64,000 nucleotides of DNA, from assembly GCA_963680875.1 (NCBI GenBank), contig OY804582.1, positions 55,012,646-55,076,645 on the forward strand, given 5' to 3'. Shown in pieces: positions 25,095 to 36,000 of this stretch. Every line of letters begins with the position of its first letter. The stretch's first letter is position 1. The notes beneath the pieces were generated by a model, which was not told the origin of the DNA, searched no databases, and was given only the letters and a program-made list of their open reading frames with translations. Both the position numbers and the translations under genes were made by a program. Source of the DNA: Bathymodiolus brooksi (taxonomy: Eukaryota > Mollusca > Bivalvia > Mytilida > Modiolidae).

Positions 25095-25601
25095 GAAGCC
25101 GGGTCGTTTCGCCCCGAATCCCGTTCGCCCGGTGAGTCGTTTCGCCCAGATTCTCTTTCGCCCTCATTTATTAATAGTGCTTTTAAAAATGAAATATGGA
25201 AAATACCATTGCAAATATTCGTATTTTGGATGTTGCAAGGCTTGTTCATGGGTACTTTATTTTAATTAATTAGCAATCGACAGATCAAAGAATAAAAATA
25301 ATTACAATTTTCAATTTTTTATTAATTTCTCTTTATCATTTTAATGCAGTTTAATTAGTAATCAGAGATTATATAGTATATAAATCCTTGGTAATAATTG
25401 ACCAATAATTATTAAATATTATAATATAACATCATGATGATGTTAACTCTGTTGTTTATCATATATTTTTATTATTTTTTTTGTATACAACTAATAAATA
25501 AATAATTACAAAAAAATTGTCGAAAAAGACTTCACCTATTATATAATAGCGATTAAGTGGGGCGAATCGACTCACTTTCCGGGGCGAAATGACCCGGTAC
25601 C
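25095..25601. mobile_element. 507-bp TIR element with an 8-bp target duplication
   Basis: The left end GAAGCCGGGTCGTTTCGCCC and the right end, read backwards as GGTACCGGGTCATTTCGCCC, form about 21-bp TIRs. ATGTCCTA lies directly outside both ends (25087-25094 and 25602-25609). The ends are GC-rich and the core is AT-rich and non-coding. The left end adds a second 'gtcgtttcgccc' and the right end has 'gagtcgattcgcccc', so there are subterminal repeats. Superfamily not assigned; 8-bp duplications occur in hAT, P and Merlin elements. Confidence 0.8.
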
Positions 25602-25639
25602 ATGTCCTATAACCAATAAATGGGAGGACAAATCATGCA

Positions 25640-25752
25640 ATACAAGTTTGTCATCGACTTGCGGCAGGTCAGAGGTTTTCTCTGGGTAATCCGGTATGCT
25701 ACACCAGTAAAACTGACATCCACGATATAACTGAAATATTCTTGAAAGTATA
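25640..25752 (+). repeat. SINE-A 3' part
   Basis: 'gtcatcgacttgcggcaggt', 'gttttctctgggtaatccgg', 'aaaactgacatccacgatat' and 'aactgaaatattcttgaaag' are SINE-A body and tail. The tRNA-like head is absent. Confidence 0.6.
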
Positions 25753-26784
25753 TATAACCCCCATCACTCCTTTGCTTTATTACTGACGATATCTTTGGCA
25801 TGATGAAATTAATATGGACATTGTGCATGATGGTAATTGGTGCCTGTGATTGTAGACACTATACCTGTAAAAGTATTCGATAATATTTCAATACAATAAA
25901 ATGAACGGAATGAACTCATGTAAAACAACGTGTTTTACAAACTTCAGTGCAGAAAAGTAAAACAGTTTAAGCAGATTCTGGATAACAAATCAAACAAAAT
26001 TACATTTATACCTGTTGTTGTGTTTGAACTTCGGCCAATGAACTCTGTCTATCTTCAATTAGCTATTGGTCATTAATTAATCAATCAATTTGCTAATGTG
26101 TTCAGGTAATTACATACAAATTTCTGTAGTGTATTGTGTATGGCGACAGAATGACTAGGAACCGTATCACAACAATACAATCCTTCGAATTATTACTCAT
26201 CCGGAAGTGACTTTTCACTTCAGTCTGAACTATTTTCATTCGTATTAAAAATTGTTTTAAGTGTATTCTTTAGTGATATTATTTAACATTTGATTTTGAA
26301 ATTATTAACACGGTTCGATGGATTAGTACAAAAATTACATAAAAATAAAACAGTCTTTAAGAACTACATTTTAATGCGCATTTACATAAATAAAAAAAAT
26401 GTGAGTTTGGGGGCACTGGCGACGGTTTGACGGCCTCGAATAAATTTAATCCAGACCCGATAAATAAATATGTCTCCCTAATATTTTGAAAGGTCAGAAA
26501 TGCACAATTGCTGTTTATAATAAAACATAGCAGAAAGGAAAGAAGTATTGCCATCAAATGGAATAAATTTTAACTTTGTCTCGCATTTGTTTACCGTCAC
26601 TATTTTTACCTCCCTTTACTGGGAAAATCCCCACATATGGGTTTGATCGAATACCGAAAAACAATAGGCACGTGTAGGTTGGATCACAGGAATCTGAAAT
26701 TTTATCAGTAAAAGACCCCAGTCAATGTAATTTAAAAAATTATTTTACTATTCACTTGCTTCTTTCTTTCGTAACTCCTTCCAA

Positions 26785-26890
26785 TAAGAAACACCAAGTG
26801 CCACTTCACTAGAAGGTTTCAAGGGGAGTTTCAAGAACCAGCTGGACACACTCACAGCCACAGGGTAGCAGCTGGGGGTCCAGACCATGT
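26785..26890 (+). pseudogene. Possible LINE ORF2 C-terminal fragment
   Basis: One frame reads SATSLEGFKGSFKNQLDTLT and then a stop. This looks like the short C-terminal LxxFKxxLxxxL segment common at the end of non-LTR retrotransposon reverse-transcriptase ORFs. It is only about 35 codons, with no catalytic domain visible, so the call is tentative. Confidence 0.3.
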
Positions 26891-27009
26891 AAATATACAG
26901 CAGTCACGTTTTGTTTTGTTTTTTGTTTTAAATTGTACATAGCACTCTATGAGCTTTTAGTCTTGCCTGCAGCATGCACCTGAGTATAAAGCTCTATGAA
27001 GAGTCATCT

Positions 27010-27870
27010 CGGTAGCCCGGGGTTCTATGCCTATGGACGTATGGTACCGCGGTACTTAATAAGTTAATGTTTAACGTCTGTGTAACGTAACTAGTTTTCG
27101 GAATTAATCCAAAAATGTTATATTTTATTCCCCGGTGTAGAAACCAATTTTCCCCCACAATTCATTTTATTCTTTGAATTTGTTTAAAAATACGTCGCCA
27201 CTTTTCCCTATGACAACGCTGATGTACCTCCCTGAAATGGTTTCCTATGATATCACGGTAATTGCAAAATTAATGTTATGGGACACAATGTTTGACAAAT
27301 CAAGACATCGTTTATAAATACTAAATCAAGGTGAATATCTGGCAAACTTATACCATAAAGAAAATCTTGATAATTTATCACATTTTTTAAAGTAAAGTTT
27401 CTTTGAAATAACAAATGCAACGAAGTTGAGTCAATTTGATGTAACGTTACGTTGGTTAATATGTTTTCATAGCTTAATTTTTCCATCAACTTTGTCGGTC
27501 TAGAAAGTAACTAAAAATAGCACCAACAATCCCAAATCGGGTTGAAATGAAACGTAAACAAACGGACGACATTTCTAAAAAAATAGCAGACGAATTATGA
27601 CAACTATGGTTTAATTATTGGATATTTTACAAAGCATGGTATCGGGGTAAAATAAAAATGTCCGCTATTTCTAAGGAAAAGATAAAAATACGTGTACTTA
27701 CAAAAATTCAAGACATTTGGACAGAATGACCAGATGATTCGATAAATGTGACTTGTGTTTATGAATATATAAATAGAAAAACCGGTAGGTGGCGCCGCAG
27801 TGCATAGGAACAGACAAAATAAATACCGCGGTATCATAGAACCCGCGGTACCATAGGAAGGGAGTATACC
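27010..27870. mobile_element. Probable TIR element with CCGCGGTA-containing ends
   Basis: GGGGTTCTATGCC..TATGGTACCGCGGTAC at the left, and ATACCGCGGTATCATAGAAC..CGCGGTACCATAGG at the right, are inverted with respect to each other. A related single end, 'aatcatagaacctgtggtgc', occurs at 28919. The core is AT-rich with no frame of interest. Boundaries and target duplication are not resolved. Confidence 0.45.
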
Positions 27871-29540
27871 TGGAAGAAGAAGAAAACTTGTAAAAATATT
27901 TTAACGTTCGCGGTTAAGCACTATAAAATATCTTCACTAGAAGAGCAGGAGTGACACGAGAAACGAATCGTAGATGGTTGTACTATCAGTTTCGGACAGG
28001 TCATTTTGCATCAATTTCATTTTCATGAGAACAGATTACCTGTATTTGTAATGACTAATGACGGTATAATGCAATGTTTACACATGATATAGACAAATAC
28101 ACAGTATAGTATATTGTAACTCAGTCATGAGTCATGTCAAGGCAGATTTCGGTGAACGCTAGTGTAGTATTGTATAATGTCTTGATGATCGTTATCTTTT
28201 AACCTCTAAAATTCTTTAAATTAAATACCAACTACTGACCGTTTTCAAAATATATATCCTAATCTAATGTCGTCTGCCATATGAGCAAATTACAACTGCG
28301 AAAAAAACATGGTTAAATTTGATAAATAAAAATTATTGGAAAACTGTCGCTTCTTATTTTCAAATATGATTTTTTTACTGTCTTATGTTGAACTCCAGTG
28401 CCATGTATGATCATCTGTTTATTTTGACATAATTCAGATTTTTGCTTGTTAAAAACTCTTAAATGTTATGGTAAAGACCGTCAACCGTCCTAACAAACAT
28501 GTGTCCGCTGTTTAGTTAATCATGTGGTGAGACGCCAATCAAAAAGTCGGTCCGAAACCAATACCGCCATTCACAGGATGTACTACTCAAATATAAACAA
28601 TTGCAATGCAGCATGAAGTCTGACAATCAAGCTTTCATTAAACTATTTTTAGTAGAACAAGTCTACAAATATTCCCAATAAAAGTTATTTATTTGTACCC
28701 TTGCAAGCAGAGATATTTACAATCTTTCCTTAGTTAAGGGGTTCGAAACCGATACCACGAGGATACTAGTGTCGTTAGACTTTCATAAGTTTTGTTTTGA
28801 CTTAAACTAAAAGTAAAATACAAGGTACATGTATATCGGGACCATGTGGTAACTATGGTTGTTAAATTAATTAAAAATATTGCGACAAAGATTGCTTGCA
28901 ATAGCATGTGAATACAAGGAATCATAGAACCTGTGGTGCCATAGGGTCGGACTTTATATGTAATGTACTATGCTGTCTATGGACACTGAAAGGAACATGC
29001 AACTATTTTGTGTATTCAAAATGTCTGTTAATTGTGTAAAAAAAACTCACATTGCCATGTATAATAAAGCTTTTCATAATATTGCAACTTCTGTTTTCAT
29101 CATTTGACAAAATATTAATAAAACTGAATCATAAAAAACTATATACTCGATCATGCTGGAAGTAATATAACAGAGGGAGATGTATCTAGCGACATCTCTG
29201 ACTGAACATTGCCATTCGTATAGGGGCGACATTCGAAAACAATAGAGTTAGTTTCATATTCATTGATTAAGCATATGACATATATGAATAAATAAAATTA
29301 TTTGAGATAAAAAAAAGTGATTGAGTTGTTTTTTACTTCTCTATATAGAATTAGTTGTCACCAGTCTGATGGGATGGATAACATGTCATCATTAAGTTGC
29401 GGTTTGGGCGTTTTATTTGTATTAAAATAAAATGATAATCATAGGCTAAACTTCACTAATCCTATTATTAACCAACAAAGCAAAGATAATAATAATTATT
29501 AATGCAAATATAAAAAAAATTTGGAACTAAAAATATTAAA
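27871..29540. other. AT-rich non-coding stretch upstream of GSTCD
   Basis: No exon was recognised. A solitary TIR-like piece at about 28919-28950 resembles the ends of 27010-27870; otherwise nothing was seen. Confidence 0.4.
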
Positions 29541-29544
29541 TATA

Positions 29545-29965
29545 CAGGGGGGTGAATGTACGTCATAATTGGAAGCCATTTTTGTGCCGCTTGAAGGTAA
29601 GTTTTTACGTATAGCATTAGTTATTGTAAGGATAACATTAAATGTAATAGTGTGTCAAATGACCCTAAATGTCGCCTAAACAACAGTGTGTCCATTGTTT
29701 AAAAACTTGTTGTCAAACTCTCAAACACTTCGACAATGTTATTTCCACCTGTTGCAAAAACATTGTCTAACTTAGTCGAGGTGTTTGAGAGTTTGACAAC
29801 AAGTTTCTGAACGATAGACACACCGTTGTCTAGCGGACATTTAGGGACATTTGAAGCACTATCACATTTAATGTTATTCTTACAATAACTAATGCTATAA
29901 GTAAAAACTAACCTTCAAGTGGCACAAAAATGGCTTCCAATTATGACGTACATTCTCCCCCCTGA
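29545..29965. repeat. Large inverted duplication (about 200-bp arms) just upstream of GSTCD
   Basis: Two arms meet near 29750. CAGGGGGGTGAATGTACGTC at the left pairs with GACGTACATTCTCCCCCCTG at the right. Within the arms 'attggaagccatttttgtgc', 'gcattagttattgtaagg' and 'cttgttgtcaaactctcaaa' all have complements on the other side. Divergence is modest (scattered substitutions and small indels). The left arm includes a good splice donor, CTTGAAG|GTAAGT, at 29596/29597. The right arm mirrors it as CTTGAAG|GTTAGT on the minus strand. Confidence 0.85.
29553..29600 (+). promoter_or_regulatory. Candidate GSTCD promoter and first non-coding exon
   Basis: TACGTCATAATTGGAAGCCA contains a CRE-like ACGTCA, an ATTGG (CCAAT) box and an ETS/YY1-like GGAAGCCAT, which are typical of TATA-less housekeeping promoters. 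It precedes a consensus donor at 29597. GSTCD coding exon 1 begins at an acceptor (AG at 30017-30018) 20 nt before the ATG, so an upstream 5' UTR exon is required and this is the nearest candidate. Motif matches are short, so this is inference. Confidence 0.4.
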
Positions 29966-30038
29966 TATATGGAACTAGAAATGATATTATTATTGCTAGA
30001 CTTTTTTTTCCTTTGCAGATTCCAGCTGAGTCACTGAC

Positions 30039-33000
30039 ATGGGGTCAATTGTGATATACCTTCAAGGAACAATGACCAAAGAAGAGGAAGTCATCTTACT
30101 TCCTTTGTCGTCTGCTGTCATACTGTTTGTTGTTCAGTATTGTGGACCAGAATTATTTCATCTGAAATTTTCAACTACAGATTTAGATGAGACAAAATGT
30201 TTCAAGGTCAATCTAAATAGTTTGCAAAATACTAAGTATGAATTTGATAGTGATGATCAACAAGTCTGCAGTTTGCCAGTTGTACGACAAATGAATGACA
30301 TCTGGGTTCGATCTGGGTTATGTGGAACAATCCGTTACATTGTTGCACAAGCACATAAAGCCAAACAGAATGAAGACTTGGATGTTCTATTAGTAAGTAA
30401 TTTACAAGACTAAACTGAGCCAATGGTGAAGAATTATTATTTTACTACCGGTTATGCTGCAGAGATTAATGAGGGTACCTTCAGGGCATGATTATAAATT
30501 AGAAATCTCCTTTATAATTTTTTTTTTATTTGATTTTTTGTATTTTTACTCCATTTTCAGCAATATTTCAGCTATATCATGGCGACCAGTTTTAGTGGTG
30601 GAAGAAGACGGAGTACCCGGAGAGAACCACTGACCATGGTCGAGTGCACCCTTTTTATTGCCATCACTTGGCGTCCATCGTCCGTCCGTCCGTAAACATT
30701 TCAATCTTCTTCTAGAGAACCACTGAAGCAAATGGGACCAAACGTGGCAGAAATGTTCATTTGCATGGTCTAACCAAGTGTTGTTACTTTCGTTACGATC
30801 GGTTTTCCAACATGGCTGCCAGGGGCCATAAAAGCCTCTGATTGGCTGAAATGTTTAATGATCTTCTTCTCCGATACTACATGGAGGATGGAATTGAAAA
30901 TTGTCATGAATGATCATTGCAAGCTGCTAACCAAGTGTTGTTACTTTTTGGACCGGTTGAAAATCCAAGATGGCCACCAGCGGGGGACATAATTTAACAT
31001 AGCGACCCTATGGGAAATATGTAAAACAAACTTCTTCTCAAGAACCATTGGATGGATTGGAACCATACTTGGCAGAAATGTTCCTGACAAGGTTCTGATC
31101 AATTGTTGTTACTTTTTATTCCGATCGGTTATCCAATATGGCTGCCAGGGGCCATAATAACCTCTGATTGGCTGAAATTTCAAAGATCTTCTTCTCCGAT
31201 ACTACATGGAGGATGGAATTGAAAATTGTCATGAATGATCATTGCAAGCTGCTAACCAAGTGTTGTTACTTTTTGGACCGATTGAAAATCCAAGATGGCC
31301 ACCAGCGGGGGACATAATTTAACATAGCGACCCTATGGGAAATATGTAAAACAAACTTCTTCTCAAGAACCACTGGATGGATTGGAACCATACTTGGCAG
31401 AAATGTTCCTTGCAAGGTCCTTATCAAGTGTTGTTACTTTTTGTTCCGACCACCCTCCGTTCAAGAAATTTCTTCAATTGTCCATTGCTGCATTAGTGTA
31501 TGTCAAAATGAGCTCAAATTTTAACTGCAGCTATATAGCAAGGAGTAGTTTAACATATATTCCGGGTTTTTTATGTGAAGAAATTTTTCTTTCAGCCAAT
31601 TTATACCGATTATGCAAATTACGCATATTTTGATAAAAGATCACATTTAAATCTTCTCCACAGAAACCACCGAACCAAATTAAACCAAACCTGGCAGGGA
31701 TGGTCCCTGGGTGGGTCCCTTTCAAAATTGTGTCCGACAACCCTGCCTTCCATTTAAGATGGCTGCTGTTACTAAAAATAGAAATTTCTTCAATTGTCCA
31801 TTGCTGCTTTAGTGTAAGTCAAAATGAGCTCAAATTTGAACTGCAGCTACATGGCAAGGAGTAGTTTAACATATATTCCAGGTTTTTCTGTGAAATTTTT
31901 CTTTCAACCGATTTATACCAATTGTGCAAATTAGGCATATTTTGATAAACGATCACATTTAAATCTTCTCCTCTGAAACCGCTGAACCAAATTAAAGCAA
32001 ATTTGGCTGGGATGGTCCTTGGGTGATCCCTTTTGAATATTGTGTCCGACAGCACCTCCCTCCATTCAAAATGGCTGCTGTTACCAAAAATAGAAATTTC
32101 TTTAGTTGTCAATTTCTGCTTTATTACAAATCAAAATGAACTCAAATTTTAACTGCAGCTACATGGCAATGAGTAGTTTAACATATATTTTGGGTTTTTC
32201 TGTGAGATTTTTTCAGCCAGTTTATTCCATTTAAGAATAATATGAGATAAAAATCACATCAAAATCTTTTGCTCAGAAATTTGAGTTAAAATGATCTTTG
32301 GGTGGCCGACTTTCAAAATTATGTTTAACACCCCCATTTTCTATCAACTTCTGATGTCAAATTGAAAACCAGGTGAGTGAGTACAGGCTCCTTGGAACCT
32401 CTAGTTTGTAATTTACAAAGCCGGGCGCGAACCCATGCCGTATTGGTGATAGGCTTGTATGACTTGTTAGGAAATCCAACTACCTTACTCATTGAGCCAC
32501 CCTGGCCCTAAGTCTAGTCTACTTTATAATGTACATATGTAATTTAGATGCCTATATAATCTTAGTCGTGGTTGTGATCATATGGTAGTTGTATATATAC
32601 AACTACCTATGCCATCGGTGCTATTACCACTAACGTTATGAGTTCAAATCCCTCTCATGGTGAGATGTTTCTCAATGCAGCATTATGTGATAACGTTTGT
32701 CAGTGATTTGCAGCAGGTCAGTGGTTTTCTCAGGGTTAATTCAGTTTCCTCCACCAATAAAACTGACCAATATGATATAGCTGAAATATTGTTGAAAGTG
32801 GCGTTAAACACTAAAATCCTAACCCTAATCTTAATTTAGTGTGCATGACATGCTTCTGGAATAACGGTTAACCTTCATCATTTACGCTCCAAATGAAAAG
32901 AATTGAACGCCAAATAACTAGTCTGTACCGGTAGTAGCAAATTGTAATTTTAATATATATGTGTTTTTGGTGAGGTTTTTAGAATGATTTAGGAAAATGT

Positions 33001-36000
33001 CTTTCAGAAATATGCATAGCGCTTTTATATAACTGGTACCATTTTTGACATGAAAGAAGGAATATCAAAATTTGAACTATTTATTTTTCATCCAATTTTA
33101 ATGCAGTTTTATTTTAATGTCTCTATGAGTTATTGATGTATCATCCCAAAAATTAGTTACTTTATTTCAAAAAGGGGTATAAAAACCAAAATTCTGAAAT
33201 TTAGCATATTTGGAAGGTATATTATAAAAAACATTTTTCATCCAAATTTGATATGTTTTTTTTTTCTTGGAATTGATTGTGTAAAAAGCTTGGCAAATTG
33301 ATATAAATTTAATATGGTAAAAGCATATCTTATTTGTTTAAATGTAGATAAATGTCATATTATATAAGATCTATATCTTATCCAATGATAGGAAGATTTA
33401 AAATGATTTTAATTTTAGAACAGTTTATAGTAGTCGGGCCTTTCAATAAGGGGTGGTACCAGGTACTTTTACTCACCTAAAATGGTCTTTTGTACCTCCT
33501 GATTTTAAAGAGTGTTGTATAAGATATTCATGAAAATTGTTCAAATTTTGAGGGAAAAAAAGTACTGCCTGTAAATAGTGAAGTACTGGTAAACTTGAAA
33601 AATATTGAGAGCCCTGAGTAGTAAATACGTTGTTAGACACGAGTCAGACAGTTCACAGCAATAATATTTAATATAAAATGCTAAGTATTTCCTGTCATTG
33701 TTATACAGTTTTATTGTGGGTTAATTAGAAAAAAGGTGTTTTATAAGTACACCCACTTAGAGCAATCTTTAAAGAGTTCTGTTGAGTCAGACATTGTTAT
33801 TTTTATTTTTATCAAGGGTTTGTTTTTGTTGGAGTGTGCTTCTGTGTAGATGAAATAATATAATTCTCTAGATAGCAATATATAGGTAAAAATCAGATAT
33901 TATCAATTTACAAACAACAAACAAACAGAATTAAATATATAAAAAGAATACGAATATGAACAAATATTAATAGGTTAGGGGTTATGGTGTTTAATGCCAC
34001 TTTCAACAATATTTCAGTTATATCATGGTGGTCAGTTTTAACCTAACTGATCATTGTGTTGTCTGTCCTTCTTATAATTAGCACCAAAAAAAAATTTAAA
34101 GTATTGTAATTACAGTTGTTCATGTTACAATCATTTTGGGTATTAAGACTTACTTGTATATCCTGGGTATTAAGAATACCCCTTTTCTCATCTTTTATAT
34201 TCTAAAAAAAAAAAAACCTCCACTGCAATATACATATGATTATATATTGGAAAAGATTGTAAGAAGATTTAATTGTACTTTACTATATAGATTGTATGAT
34301 GTTTTATATGTTATTATATTATTGTACTCTATTCTGTATTGATGTATTTTGCAGTTGAGAAAAAAAAAAAAGAAAAAAAAAAGAATAACTTACGTGTATA
34401 TCCTGGGTATTAAGAATAACTTACGTGTATATCCTGGGTATTAAGAGTAACTTACGTGTATATCCTGGGTATTAAGAATAACTTACGTGTATATCCTGGG
34501 TATTAAGAATAACTTACATGTATATCCTGGGTATTAAGAATAACTTACGTGTATATCCTGGGTATTAAGAATAACTTACGTGTATATCCTGGGTATTAAG
34601 AATAACTTACATGTATATCCTGGGTATTAAGAATAACTTATGTGTATATCCTGGGTATTAAGAATAACTTATGTGTATATCCTGGGTATTAAGAATAACT
34701 TACGTGTATATCCTGGGTATTAAGAATAACTTATGTGTATATCCTGGGTATTAAGAATAACTTACGTGTATATCCTGGGTATTAAGAATAACTTATGTGT
34801 ATATCCTGGGTATTAAGAATAACTTGCGTGTATATCCTGGGTATTAAGAATAACTTACGTGTATATCCTGGGTATTAAGAATAACTTACGTGTATATCCT
34901 GGGTATTAAGAATAACTTACGTGTATATCCTGGGTATTAAGAATAACTTGTGTGTATATCCTGGGTATTAAGAATAACTTGTGTGTATATCCTGGGTATT
35001 AAGAATAACTTATGTGTATATCCTGGGTATTAAGAATAACTTATGTGTATATCCTGGGTATTAAGAATAACTTATGTGTATATCCTGGGTATTAAGAATA
35101 ACTTACGTGTATATCCTAGGTATTAAGAATAACTTACGTGTATATCCTGGGTATTAAGAATAACTTACATGTATATCCTGGGTATTAAGAATAACTTACG
35201 TGTATATCCTGGGTATTAAGAATAACTTACGTGTATATCCTGGGTATTAAGAATAACTTATGTGTATATCCTGGGTATTAAGAATAACTTATGTGTATAT
35301 CCTGGGTTTTAAGAATAACTTATGTGTATATCCTGGGTATTAAGAATAACTTACGTGTATATCCTGGGTATTAAGAATAACTTACGTGTATATCCTGGGT
35401 ATTAAGAATAACTTGCGTGTATATCCTGGGTATTAAGAATAACTTACGTGTATATCCTGGGTATTAAGAATAACTTATGTGTATATCCTGGGTATTAAGA
35501 ATAACTTACGTGTATATCCTGGGTATTAAGAATAACTTGCATGTGTATCCTGGGTATTAAGAATAACTTACGTGTATATCCTGGGTATGAAGAATAACTT
35601 GCGTGTATATCCTGGGTATTAAGAATAACTTATGTGTATATCCTGGGTATTAAGAATAACTTATGTGTATATCCTGGGTATTAAGAATAACTTATGTGTA
35701 TATCCTGGATATTAAGAATAACTTACGTGTATATCCTGGGTATGAAGAATAATTTGCGTGTATATCCTGGGTATTAAGAATAACTTATGTGTATATCCTG
35801 GGTATTAAGAGTAACTTACGTGTATATCCTGGGTATTAAGAATAACTTACGTGTATATCCTGGGTATTAAGAATAACTTACATGTATATCCTGGGTATTA
35901 AGAATAACTTACGTGTATATCCTGGGTATTAAGAATAACTTACGTGTATATCCTGGGTATTAAGAATAACTTACATGTATATCCTGGGTATTAAGAATAA

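Noticed and set aside
24893..25249. 118-aa minus-strand frame with RESGRNDSPGERDSGRND
   Set aside because: The repeat-like peptide comes from the subterminal repeats of the TIR element at 25095-25601.
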